Assembly (NCBI RefSeq): GCF_900182695.1 | Contig: NZ_FXTK01000012.1 | Span: 54,854 to 118,853, forward strand | Direction: 5' to 3' | Length of the DNA stretch: 64,000 nt | Source: Paracoccus laeviglucosivorans | GTDB taxonomy: Bacteria > Pseudomonadota > Alphaproteobacteria > Rhodobacterales > Rhodobacteraceae | Shown: positions 9,232-17,050 of the stretch, in pieces | How positions within the stretch are numbered: the first letter of the stretch is position 1 | Layout: each line of letters starts with the position of its first letter | Position numbers and translations under genes: made by a program | The notes under the pieces: model-generated | The model's database searches: none | Seen by the model: the letters and a program-made list of their open reading frames with translations, nothing else | Told to the model about the DNA's origin: nothing

Positions 9232-10605
9232 TCAATTTGCCTGCGGCAGCTTCAGCGTGACCTGCAAGCCGCCGTCATCGCGGTTGCGTGCGGACAGCCT
9301 GCCGCCATGCGCCTTGGCCACCGATTGCACCAGTGCCAGCCCCAGCCCATTGCCGCCTTCTGTGCGGAAGCGTTCACCCAGGCGGGCCAGACCTTCGCGG
9401 CTCATGCCCGGTCCATCGTCGCTGATGTCGATGGCCAAGCCGTCCGGGTCCAAGGACAAGGCCAGCCGGATCGTGCCGCCTTTGGGCGAATGGCGGATGG
9501 CGTTGTCCAGAAGGTTGCTCAGCGCCTCATAGATCAGGGTTTCATGTCCGATAAGCGTCGGGGACAGCTCGGGCAGGTCCAGATCCATAAGAAGCCCCTT
9601 GCGCCGCGCCGATTGCAGATGCAGGCGCGCGACTTCGGACAGGATGCGGGCGGGATCGACGGGATCGCCCTGCCCGGTCGTCGTCGCATCCGCACGGGCC
9701 AGCGCCAGCATCTGCGAGGTCGTGCGGGTCGAACGTTCGATGACGGGTCGCATGGCCTCCAACGTCGCCCTGCGTTCGGTCGGGTCGTCGGTTTGCAGCG
9801 CGTAATCAAGCTGCATCCGCAGCACGCTGATCGGTGTGCGCAGCTGGTGCGAGGCGTCGTCCAGAAACCGTCGCTGCGCCCCCGCCAGTGCCGCGTGGCG
9901 CAGCAGCAATGCGTTGAAACTTTGCACCAAGGGGCGGACCTCGGCCGGAAGCTGGCTTTCGTCTAGGGGCGACAGATCCTCGGCCCCGCGGCTGTCGAAG
10001 CGTTGGCGCAGTCGTTCCAGCGGACGCAGCGCGAAACCGATGCCCAGCATCATCAACGCAAGGCCAAGGAATGTCGTCACCACATCGCGCCAGAATGCGG
10101 CATCGCCAATACGGTCCAGAAACGCCTGACGCGAGGCCGCCGTCTCGGCCACCTCGATCACGACGTCCTGCGCCTGTGCTGCGCCATAAAGCGGGGCGGC
10201 CAGAGTCGTGCGCAGCGCGCCGATGCGGACGTTCTGGTCAAGATATTCCGCGTTGTAGAACAGCGGCACACCCGTCGCCAGCTTTGGCGCAGGTGGCAAG
10301 GCCACGTCGCCGATCTGCACCAACCCATCCTGCGACGACACGCGGAAATAAACCGTGCCCGCCGATGTCGCCTGCAGGCTGGCAAACAGCGCATAAGGCA
10401 GTTCGACCCCCAGCCCGCCGCTTTTCGTCGAGATGTTATCCTCGATCGCGCGCAGCGCCCCGTCCAGCGTCCGGTCATAGGCGCTGTTGGCCAGTTCGCG
10501 GACGTTCACCTGCGTCAGCCACCATGATGAGCCGAAAGAGAACAGGATCGTCGGCACCATCCAAAGCGCGACGGTGGCCCGTAGCGACAGCCTAGCCCGC
10601 GTCAT
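9232..10605 (-). CDS. Sensor histidine kinase, TctE-like
   Basis: A membrane kinase of about 457 residues. A first membrane helix near residues 10-30 is followed by a periplasmic region of about 130 residues, a second helix, and a short HAMP-like linker. The phospho-acceptor motif is DDASHQLRTPISVLRMQLDYAL (His of SHQLRTP). The ATPase domain shows the N box (LSNLLDNAIRHSP), G1 (DISDDGPGM) and G2 (GGNGLGLALVQ). The ATG at 10605 overlaps the regulator stop by 14 bases; a TTG at 10626 is an alternative. The SHQLRTP dimer motif and the neighbourhood match TctE, which senses tricarboxylates. Confidence 0.9.
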   Translation of the reverse strand: MTRARLSLRATVALWMVPTILFSFGSSWWLTQVNVRELANSAYDRTLDGALRAIEDNISTKSGGLGVELPYALFASLQATSAGTVYFRVSSQDGLVQIGDVALPPAPKLATGVPLFYNAEYLDQNVRIGALRTTLAAPLYGAAQAQDVVIEVAETAASRQAFLDRIGDAAFWRDVVTTFLGLALMMLGIGFALRPLERLRQRFDSRGAEDLSPLDESQLPAEVRPLVQSFNALLLRHAALAGAQRRFLDDASHQLRTPISVLRMQLDYALQTDDPTERRATLEAMRPVIERSTRTTSQMLALARADATTTGQGDPVDPARILSEVARLHLQSARRKGLLMDLDLPELSPTLIGHETLIYEALSNLLDNAIRHSPKGGTIRLALSLDPDGLAIDISDDGPGMSREGLARLGERFRTEGGNGLGLALVQSVAKAHGGRLSARNRDDGGLQVTLKLPQAN

Positions 10606-11266
10606 CGGCTTCAAGGAAATAGCCAAGGCCGCGCATGGTCACGATCCGCAGATCAGAGCCTTCGAGCTTGCGGCGCAGGCGATAGATCATCACCTCGACC
10701 GTTTCAGGGTTCATGCTGCCGTCCTCGCCGATCAGGCGGTCGAGGATATAGGTTTTCGACAACGGCTCGCCGGGGCGCATGATCAGCAGATGCAGCACGG
10801 CATGTTCGCGGGGCGTCAGCACCAAGGGCGTTCCCGAAAGCCAGAACTGCCGCGACGCCTGATCATAGGACAGCGCACCACAGGCAAAATTCCCGGTGGC
10901 CCGCCCATGACTGCGGCGGACCAGCGCGACCAGCCGCGCCTCAAGCTCGTCAATGGCAAAGGGTTTGGTCAGGAAATCATCGGCCCCGCCATGCAGCAGC
11001 GCCACCCGCTCGGCCAGATCGTCGCGGGCAGTGGCGACCAGAACCGGGGTCGTGCCGCCCATGGCGCGGATGCGCGACAAGACGCCCGCCCCGTCCAGAT
11101 CGGGCAGTCCAAGGTCCAGGATGATCGCGTCATATTCCTCGGCCAGACCGCGCCGTGCGCCCAGCGTCCCGCTTTCTTCCCATTCGGCAAAGATGTTGCG
11201 GCTGGACAGCGACTTGACCAGCCATGTCGCAAGATCGGCATCGTCCTCGATCAGCAGGCAGCGCAT
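10592..11266 (-). CDS. OmpR-family response regulator, TctD-like
   Basis: 224 residues: an N-terminal receiver with the acidic pair IEDD, phospho-acceptor Asp in DAIILDLGLPDLDG and switch Lys in DDFLTKPF, then a winged-helix DNA-binding domain (VLTPREHAVLHLLI, VEVMIYRLRRKLE, RGLGYFLE). ATG 11266 follows AAGGGGACGG, a good ribosome site. It is co-transcribed with the overlapping sensor kinase downstream. The likely targets are the binding-protein and CitMHS genes; the 117-base gap before the binding-protein gene contains GCTGTC and GACAGC half-sites about 18 bases apart. Confidence 0.9.
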   Translation of the reverse strand: MRCLLIEDDADLATWLVKSLSSRNIFAEWEESGTLGARRGLAEEYDAIILDLGLPDLDGAGVLSRIRAMGGTTPVLVATARDDLAERVALLHGGADDFLTKPFAIDELEARLVALVRRSHGRATGNFACGALSYDQASRQFWLSGTPLVLTPREHAVLHLLIMRPGEPLSKTYILDRLIGEDGSMNPETVEVMIYRLRRKLEGSDLRIVTMRGLGYFLEADDAG

Positions 11267-11350
11267 TCCGTCCCCTTGTGCGGCATTCGCCGGTAAAATG
11301 CCGCAACAGCGCGCCTTGCGCAATCTTAAGGCCGGGCCGCCCTGCCCCGC

Positions 11351-12178
11351 CTAAGCCTGCCAAAGCGCGCGCACCGCATCGCGCATCAGCAGCGCGTCCT
11401 GCCAGCGGTCGCTGAGATCGTTACCGTCCGGCCCGGTGATCGCATAGGGCTTTGGCCCCAATTCGCAGGTAAAGACCAGTTCCGCATCTGGCGCAGCCCG
11501 GCTTTTCCAGTCGCGAAACCCCGTGCCCCACCAGTCCAGAAACAGGTCCAGCCATGGCCGGTGATGCGGGAACGATATTTCGACCTGAACCTGTTCGCGC
11601 GACGCGACGCGCCCGTGAAAGGCCCATGTGTTTCGCAGGATACGGCGGATCGGTTCGTGGTTTTCTTCGGTCACCGGAAAGGCGAATTCGCGCCCGACCA
11701 GAAAATGCGACAGATCCGCCAGCAGCGGCAGATCAGGCCGCGCCTCCAGCAGGTCCAGCGTAAAGAACAGATCGGTGGTCATGCGGTCGCGATGCGTCTC
11801 GATCAGCACCGGGATGCCCGCCTGATCGGCCAACCCCATCCAGCCGTCCAGCAGCGGCAGGCAATCCGCCATACGGCGCGGGCGAATATCGGGCTGCAGG
11901 TCCAGATGCGCGACGGGAAATTCGGCGGCAAGTTCCAGCGGCAGGCGCAGGTCATCCACCGTTTTGGGAAAGCACTGCCCTTCGATCCGCAGGCCGGTGC
12001 CGGCAAGCGCACGGTTCAGCCGGACGACCCCTTCGCGGCTGGTGTAATGCGCACTGACACCATCAAAGCCGGCCTCGGCGATCATGGCGATATTTTCTTC
12101 AAGGCTGCGTTCCTGCCCATCGGTATGGCGCCGCTCCATCGCCCAAAGCGATTGGAAGATCAGAAGGTTCTGGGTCAT
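11351..12178 (-). CDS. MocC-like TIM-barrel sugar isomerase/epimerase
   Basis: 275 residues, the size of xylose-isomerase-like TIM-barrel proteins (AP endonuclease 2 family). Metal-ligand-type motifs are visible: IPVLIETHRDRMTTD (Glu at the end of a strand), LLADLSHFLVG (Asp and His), WAFHGRVA and VFTCELGPKPYAI (final Glu). It is the last gene of the operon; its ATG overlaps the reductase stop in an ATGA junction. Rhizobial MocC, needed for rhizopine (an O-methyl inosamine) catabolism, belongs to this superfamily, and the gene set around it matches moc clusters. Function by homology is inferred; the true substrate is unknown. Confidence 0.75.
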   Translation of the reverse strand: MTQNLLIFQSLWAMERRHTDGQERSLEENIAMIAEAGFDGVSAHYTSREGVVRLNRALAGTGLRIEGQCFPKTVDDLRLPLELAAEFPVAHLDLQPDIRPRRMADCLPLLDGWMGLADQAGIPVLIETHRDRMTTDLFFTLDLLEARPDLPLLADLSHFLVGREFAFPVTEENHEPIRRILRNTWAFHGRVASREQVQVEISFPHHRPWLDLFLDWWGTGFRDWKSRAAPDAELVFTCELGPKPYAITGPDGNDLSDRWQDALLMRDAVRALWQA

Positions 12179-13350
12179 GCGGCCTTCCTTGCCTTAAGCA
12201 GGGATTTCAGGCCGACACTCGGATCAGCAAGGGATGCCGCATCGACCGACTGCCCGCCCGCGATCAGCATCTCGGCCAGCTTGATGTCGCGCGCGACCGC
12301 ATTTCCCCGGCCAAGCCCAGCCGCGGCGATCAGGCGGTCGCCCTGCAGATGAAACTCGATCTCGGTCCCGTCGGGATGGCTGCGCAGGATGGGCGCGTCC
12401 TGCGGGGTTCCCACGACCTGCAGGCCCAGATCGTATTGATCGGACCAGAACCACGGCAGCGCGGCAAAATCCTGCGCCTGTCCCAGCATGTTCAGCGCGG
12501 CAATCTGCGCCTGATCACGGGCATTGCGCCAGGTTTCATATCGCTGGCCCGCGATGGCCGCGCAATCGCCCGCCGCAAAGATATGCGGGTCCGAGGTCTG
12601 GAGCCGCGCATTGATCAGGATCCCGTTGCCGACTGCCAGCCCCGCCAGACTTGCCAACCCCAGATCGGGCACAACGCCGATGGCGCTGACGGTCAGTGTG
12701 GCAGGGATATGCGTCCCATCAGCCAGCGTGACGCCCGCGGCGTCGATACCAGCGATGGCCTGACCGAAGTGAAAGCGCACCCCCTCGGTTTCGTGCCGCT
12801 GATGCAGGCGGGCGGCGAAACGGGGCGGCACGGCGCGTCCCAGCGGCGCGGGGCCAAGCTCGATCACGGTGACGGGCAGGCCGCGTGCGCGCAGCACGGC
12901 GGCCAATTCCATCCCGATCAGGCCCGCGCCGATAATGGCGACCGGGCCGGTGGCCCCGGCAAAGACCCGCGCGGCATCGGCATGGCTGCGGAAATCCAGC
13001 GCATGTTCCGCGCCCGGACAGGTCAGCCGACGCGGCTGTGCCCCAGTGGCAATCAGCAGCTTGTCATAGGGCAGCTCTCGGTCCGCCAGCCGCACGATCC
13101 GCAAGGCCGGGTCGATCGCGGCGATGGTCGTGCCGGGCATGTAGGCGATGCCTGCACCCTCCAGCGCAGCCTGATCGCAGATCGTCTTGCGCTGCACCCC
13201 GTCCCCATCAGGTTTGGACAGCGGCGGGCGTTCATAGGGCAGCCCGTGTTCGGCGCCGATCAGGGTGACGGCGCCGGAAAAACCCGCCTCGCGCAATGCA
13301 AAAGCGGCACGAGTGCCGCATTCGCCCGCGCCGATGATGATCATGTTCAT
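12175..13350 (-). CDS. MocF-like NAD(P)H-ferredoxin reductase
   Basis: 391 residues with the two-Rossmann layout of oxygenase-coupled ferredoxin reductases: FAD motif IIIGAGECGTRAAFALREAG at the N-terminus, PYERPPLSK, ATGAQPRRL, the NAD motif VAIIGAGLIGMELAAVLRARG, and the FAD-closing block IFAAGDCAAIA. A reductase C-terminal domain follows (FWSDQYDLGLQVVG). It would pass electrons from NAD(P)H to the Rieske ferredoxin encoded in the same operon. The ATG at 13350 has GGAGAAG upstream; a second ATG at 13344 is possible. It lies downstream of a stable hairpin that follows the binding-protein gene. Confidence 0.88.
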   Translation of the reverse strand: MNMIIIGAGECGTRAAFALREAGFSGAVTLIGAEHGLPYERPPLSKPDGDGVQRKTICDQAALEGAGIAYMPGTTIAAIDPALRIVRLADRELPYDKLLIATGAQPRRLTCPGAEHALDFRSHADAARVFAGATGPVAIIGAGLIGMELAAVLRARGLPVTVIELGPAPLGRAVPPRFAARLHQRHETEGVRFHFGQAIAGIDAAGVTLADGTHIPATLTVSAIGVVPDLGLASLAGLAVGNGILINARLQTSDPHIFAAGDCAAIAGQRYETWRNARDQAQIAALNMLGQAQDFAALPWFWSDQYDLGLQVVGTPQDAPILRSHPDGTEIEFHLQGDRLIAAAGLGRGNAVARDIKLAEMLIAGGQSVDAASLADPSVGLKSLLKARKAA

Positions 13351-13372
13351 GTCGCTTCTCCGATCAAAGGGG

Positions 13373-13396
13373 CCGGCGCGGGGGATGCCGCGCCGG
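13373..13396 (-). other. Intercistronic hairpin after the binding-protein gene
   Basis: CCGGCGCGG pairs perfectly with CCGCGCCGG over a six-base loop, between the mocB-like and mocF-like genes. Such hairpins often protect the upstream message, giving more binding protein than enzyme. There is no T run, so it is unlikely to be a full terminator. Confidence 0.5.
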
Positions 13397-13405
13397 TCAG
13401 GGGGA

Positions 13406-14347
13406 TCAGTTCCGGCCCGCGTAGCGCGCCATGCTGTCGGGGGTCACCAGTTCGAACGGGACCATCACGCTTTGTTCGATCCGCTCGCCCTTGGCCAGCG
13501 CAAGCGCCGCATCGACCGCGCCCGCCGCCTGCCCTGCCGCGTTCTGGAACACCGTCACATCCAGATCGCCCGCCTGCATCGCGGCCAGACCGTCCGGCGT
13601 CGCGTCGATCCCCACGACCACGACATCATCCATCGAGACACCCGATGCTTTCAGCGCCTGAATCGCCCCGATCGCCATTTCGTCGTTATTGGCAAAGATC
13701 GCGTCGATGGGGCGGCCCGCCGTCAGCCAGTTCGTCGTCAGGTCCATCGCATTGGTGCGTTGCCATGCGGCGGGCTGTTCGTCGGCAATGGTCACCCCCT
13801 TGCAATCGCCCGCCGCCAGCGCGTCATGCACGGATTGCGAGCGTTGGCGCGCGGCCTCATGCGCCAGATCGCCCATCAGGATATAGGCTTGGGCATCCGA
13901 AGCCTTGCCTTTGGCGACCAGCAATGCGCAGGCGGCATCCGCCCCCAGTTTGCCGGATTCCGTTTCGCGCGAACCGACATAGGCCTGCGCTGCGGGCAGG
14001 CTGGCGATATTGGCCGGCTCAAGGTTCAGATAGACCAGCGGGATACCCGCCTGTTCCGCCGCAGCCGAGATGCCGGGTGCGGCCGAGGTATCGGCCAGCG
14101 TCACGATCATCGCATCCACCCCCGAAGCGATGAAGTTGTTCACCTGATTCAGCTGCTTTGCCACATCGGTCTGCGCGTCCTCGACCTGAAGCTCGACGCC
14201 CGCCTCGGAGGCGCGTTTGACAATCCCTTCGCGCAGAAGCGTCTGGAAGTTGTTGTCGAAACTTTGCATCGATACGCCTATCGTTTGCGCCTGTGCCCCG
14301 CATGTCATCAGCGCGGCCAACGCGGCGGCCAGCAAGATCTTGTTCAT
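13406..14347 (-). CDS. MocB-like sugar-type ABC binding protein
   Basis: A 313-residue periplasmic binding protein (RbsB-like, Peripla_BP_4) with signal peptide MNKILLAAALAALMTCGAQA. Signatures are IGVSMQSFDNNFQTLLREGI, QLNQVNNFIASGVDAMIV, AQAYVGSRETESGKLGADA and AIFANNDEMAIGAIQALKASG. AAGGGAGGGG precedes its ATG. No ATPase or permease lies in this operon, so it must borrow a transporter, either the ribose-type importer at 22-25 kb, which has its own binding protein, or one outside the window. Rhizopine-binding MocB belongs to this family, which fits the oxygenase genes beside it. Confidence 0.82.
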   Translation of the reverse strand: MNKILLAAALAALMTCGAQAQTIGVSMQSFDNNFQTLLREGIVKRASEAGVELQVEDAQTDVAKQLNQVNNFIASGVDAMIVTLADTSAAPGISAAAEQAGIPLVYLNLEPANIASLPAAQAYVGSRETESGKLGADAACALLVAKGKASDAQAYILMGDLAHEAARQRSQSVHDALAAGDCKGVTIADEQPAAWQRTNAMDLTTNWLTAGRPIDAIFANNDEMAIGAIQALKASGVSMDDVVVVGIDATPDGLAAMQAGDLDVTVFQNAAGQAAGAVDAALALAKGERIEQSVMVPFELVTPDSMARYAGRN

Positions 14348-14425
14348 GTTCCCCTCCCTTTTTTGGGCGCCGGTTCGCCCGTTCCGTGCCGGAGCCTTGC
14401 GGCTGCAGGTGCGGTGATTGCCGAC

Positions 14426-14746
14426 TTACAGGGCCACGCGAACCTCGCCCTGAACCACCTCGACGGCATAGGTTTTCAGATTGGCGCAGGCAGGCAGGCG
14501 CAGCGCCTCTCCGGTGCGATAATCGAAGGCGCCGGAATGCTTGGGACACTCGACTTCGTAATCCATCACCAGACCGTCGGCCAAATGGATCGCTTCGTGC
14601 GTGCAAAGCCCGGCGGTGCAGTAAACGCTGTCATCGGGCGCGCGATAGATCGCATAAGTCCGTCCGGCATGGTCGAAGCGGATGGCGCCTTCCTGTTCGA
14701 TGTCGTCCAGATGGCAGGCGGTGACCCAGTTCACGGTATCCCTCAT
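14426..14746 (-). CDS. MocE-like Rieske-type [2Fe-2S] ferredoxin
   Basis: 106 residues. A Rieske cluster site is visible as Cys-x-His (CTH) followed about 17 residues later by CPKH, the two Cys/two His ligand set. It sits in a compact beta fold (VNWVTACHLDDI, RTYAIYRAPDD, LKTYAVEVVQGEV). The open frame is longer upstream, but ATG 14746 overlaps the hydroxylase stop in an ATGA junction and gives normal ferredoxin length. It should shuttle electrons from the reductase at 12.2-13.3 kb to the hydroxylase just upstream. Rhizobial MocE has the same role and position. Confidence 0.88.
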   Translation of the reverse strand: MRDTVNWVTACHLDDIEQEGAIRFDHAGRTYAIYRAPDDSVYCTAGLCTHEAIHLADGLVMDYEVECPKHSGAFDYRTGEALRLPACANLKTYAVEVVQGEVRVAL

Positions 14747-15777
14747 TCGGTGGCTCCATTGGCTTGCTTGCGGGCTTCGCGGGCTGCGAGCTTTTCCTTG
14801 CGCTGGCGGTAGCGGGCCTGCATCCGCGCCTCGCCTTCGGCAGAGCCGTCGTGCCAGGTGCCGAACCACTTATCCAAGGGGATCAGAGCATCGCCGTAAT
14901 TCACCTCGAAATACTTGTGGTGCAGGTAATGGGCATATGCGTGGCTATCGATCAGCTTGTCGTCACCAAGTTCAACCTTGTCGAAGCCGACATGGCCGGG
15001 GATCGCGCCAAAGCCCGCGTAATGCAGTTGATACAGCATCAGGATCGGGTTCGACGGCAGGATCAGGTGCCAGAACGCCGTTCCCAGATACATCAGATGT
15101 TCGACCGGATGCATTGACAGCGACGACCACGGCGAAGGGTTCACCGAATTATGGTGCACGGAATGCACCCATTTATACAGGAACGGCGTGTGGATCAGGC
15201 GATGCACGCAGAAAAAGTGGAATTCGTGGATGATCGGCACAACCAGCGCGACCAATGCCAGCGTCCACGGATTTTCCGCGAAGCTCAGCCAAGGCGCATA
15301 GCCGTTGGCATAGGCCCAAAGCATCACAACCTCGATCCCGGTCCAGATCGTGACGCCCGACAGGAAGGTTCGCAGGATGTTGTCGATATTCTGGCTTTCG
15401 AACCAGAACGCCTTGCTTTTCTGATCCGCGGGAAACTTGCCGTTGTATTTGAAGCGGTTTTCCTGACGCTTCAGCACGTAAAGATGCAGCTCGAATGCGC
15501 CGTAAAACAGCAGGACGCAGATCGCGTTGACAGCGTAAAGCCATGCCGCCCAGCCGATGCCGATGGTCTGCATCCGTTCGACCGGCGGAATGACCCACGC
15601 CCAATAGGCAACTGCGGACGCGGCAAAGATGGCGTTCCAGGGAAAGAAATAATGCGGGATCCAACGCAGCAGCGCCCGAAGGCGTGGCGGAAACTGGAAC
15701 AGAGGCGCAGTCTGGACCGGCTCATTCGGGGACCAGTCGCCGCGCTTGTTGCGCTTGCCGTATTTCAGATCATCCAT
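14743..15777 (-). CDS. MocD-like membrane di-iron hydroxylase (sterol desaturase family)
   Basis: A 344-residue integral membrane protein with about four hydrophobic segments and the histidine boxes of the fatty acid hydroxylase/sterol desaturase superfamily: HEFHFFCVHRLIH, WVHSVHHNSVN, and HAYAHYLHHKYFEVNYG. These ligate two irons and activate O2. A Lys/Arg-rich C-terminus faces the cytoplasm. It is first in an operon with a Rieske ferredoxin and a reductase, which together form a complete three-component oxygenase. In Rhizobium, MocDEF converts 3-O-methyl-scyllo-inosamine to scyllo-inosamine; that this protein does the same is inference from context. Confidence 0.85.
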   Translation of the reverse strand: MDDLKYGKRNKRGDWSPNEPVQTAPLFQFPPRLRALLRWIPHYFFPWNAIFAASAVAYWAWVIPPVERMQTIGIGWAAWLYAVNAICVLLFYGAFELHLYVLKRQENRFKYNGKFPADQKSKAFWFESQNIDNILRTFLSGVTIWTGIEVVMLWAYANGYAPWLSFAENPWTLALVALVVPIIHEFHFFCVHRLIHTPFLYKWVHSVHHNSVNPSPWSSLSMHPVEHLMYLGTAFWHLILPSNPILMLYQLHYAGFGAIPGHVGFDKVELGDDKLIDSHAYAHYLHHKYFEVNYGDALIPLDKWFGTWHDGSAEGEARMQARYRQRKEKLAAREARKQANGATE

Positions 15778-15897
15778 GAGCCTACCCCCTGCTGAATGCG
15801 TCAGAGAGGGCGCTTGCCTGCACCATGGCCCTTGGACCGTTCCCTCCCCTAGTAGCCAAGGATTTAGCAGCGAGGATCAGAGCAGGCCAAAGCTGCG

Positions 15898-15915
15898 TTG
15901 ATCAGATTTGATCAA
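15898..15915. promoter_or_regulatory. Candidate operator upstream of the moc-like operon
   Basis: Two TTGATCA units, at 15898-15904 and 15908-15914, are spaced 10 bases apart (one helical turn), and the second is part of the palindrome TTTGATCAAA. They overlap the last codons of the lacI-type gene and lie about 120 bases before the hydroxylase start. A LacI-family protein or other dimeric regulator could bind here. No binding evidence is available from sequence alone. Confidence 0.4.
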
Positions 15916-16916
15916 AGGCTTTCAGCGGTGATGGTGACAAAGCGGATGGGGCTGGTATCGGGTTCGATCCCGGTCAGCCCGATACGGCGCAGGACCAGGT
16001 CGATGGCGCGGCGGGCCTGCGCCTCGGGGGCCTGATCCAGAACCACGTCCATCACCCCGTCACGCAGGGCGCGGTCGGTGTAATCGGTCAGCTCATGCCC
16101 GACATAGAAGATGTCCCTGCCCCGCGGATCACGTCGCAGCACGTCGATCAGCGCGGCATTCGCGCCGCCCGCATTGTAAAGCGCGGCCATGTCGGGATGA
16201 CGCTTCAGCGCCGCGAACAGCAGATCGGCACTGCGGCTTTCGTCGTCAAGGCTGAAGCCCATCCAGTTGAATTCCAGCCCCTTGGCCGGGTGATCGCGCA
16301 GATAATCCGAAAAGCCGGCGATCCGCTCTCGATGCACGCGATAGATCGGATGGCCCAGTGCCATGACCGGCCCCCTACCCCGCGCCATGCGCGCGGTAAA
16401 CAGCGCCGCGCTGCGCCCTGCCGCGTAATTGTCGATCCCGACGAATTCGCCCGCACGATCCGAGGCGCGCGTGACCACATTGACCACAGGCAGACCGTTC
16501 GCGGCCACCGCTTCGACAGCGGCGCGGATTTCGGGATTGTCCGGCACAGCAAGGATCAACCCCGCGCGGCGCATTGCGGTCGATGCAATGCGGGTGGCGA
16601 TCTGGCGGGGGTTCATTTCTTCGGTAAACGTGCGATGGACGACGATCACCGGATCAAGCGTCGCAGCGATGCGTTCGAACGCCTTGCCCAAGCGGCGATA
16701 AAACGTCGTCTCGGGGCGGACCAGCATCACCTCGATCCGGTAAAGACCATGATGCGAGTCGGGCAGCTTCTTTGAATAATTCAGCGCACGCGCGGCAGTC
16801 ACGACCCGTTCGACCAGTTCCGGGCGCACGCCACCCCGGCCGTTCAAGACCCGTTCGACCGTCGCCGTGCCGACACCGGCACGCTGCGCGATATTTTGCA
16901 GGGTCGGTTTGATCAT
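15912..16916 (-). CDS. LacI-family transcriptional regulator
   Basis: 334 residues. The N-terminal helix-turn-helix and hinge are LQNIAQRAGVGTATVERVLNGRGGVRPELVERVVTAARALNY, where the LacI-type recognition helix reads TVERVLN. A sugar-binding-protein-like effector domain follows (GLILAVPDN, GEFVGIDNYAAGRSAALF, ALYNAGGANAALIDVL, DIFYVGHELTDYT). The effector domain resembles those that sense inositols or pentoses more than disaccharides, but this is only an impression. It lies directly upstream of the five-gene moc-like operon on the same strand, so it probably controls that operon and perhaps itself. Confidence 0.92.
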   Translation of the reverse strand: MIKPTLQNIAQRAGVGTATVERVLNGRGGVRPELVERVVTAARALNYSKKLPDSHHGLYRIEVMLVRPETTFYRRLGKAFERIAATLDPVIVVHRTFTEEMNPRQIATRIASTAMRRAGLILAVPDNPEIRAAVEAVAANGLPVVNVVTRASDRAGEFVGIDNYAAGRSAALFTARMARGRGPVMALGHPIYRVHRERIAGFSDYLRDHPAKGLEFNWMGFSLDDESRSADLLFAALKRHPDMAALYNAGGANAALIDVLRRDPRGRDIFYVGHELTDYTDRALRDGVMDVVLDQAPEAQARRAIDLVLRRIGLTGIEPDTSPIRFVTITAESL

Positions 16917-16951
16917 ATCGGACTCGCATCGCCAAAGACATCGCTGAAAAG

Positions 16952-16983
16952 CTGCGCGGGGTGATCAAGATGACCCCGCGCAG
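16952..16983 (-). terminator. Terminator after the parAB operon
   Basis: CTGCGCGGGGT (16952-16962) and ACCCCGCGCAG (16973-16983) form a perfect 11-pair stem with a ten-base loop. Read leftward, it is followed by CTTTTC. It lies just past the end of parB, so it most likely ends the parA-parB transcript before the lacI-type gene. Confidence 0.7.
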
Positions 16984-17010
16984 ATGATGAATATTTGCAT
17001 CTTTCATGCC

Positions 17011-17042
17011 TTATCCGCATAATTATTGATATATGCGGATAA
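17011..17042. promoter_or_regulatory. Perfect inverted repeat downstream of parB (candidate parS or operator)
   Basis: TTATCCGCATA (17011-17021) and TATGCGGATAA (17032-17042) are perfect 11-base arms around a 10-base AT-rich centre. The site lies 9 bases past the parB stop and about 95 bases before the lacI-type start. It may be a centromere site bound by ParB, or an operator for the lacI-type gene. No second copy was noticed in the window. Confidence 0.45.
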
Positions 17043-17050
17043 CATGAACA

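Noticed and set aside
12349..14133. A 594-codon open frame on the plus strand across the moc-like genes
   Set aside because: It is antisense to the reductase and binding-protein genes, is Arg/Gln/His-rich as expected of a GC-rich shadow frame, and shows no domain.
17011..17042. Reading the inverted repeat after parB as a XerCD dif site
   Set aside because: Only the CGCATAA part resembles dif. The other arm is its mirror image rather than the XerD-type half, and the spacing does not fit a 6-base centre.
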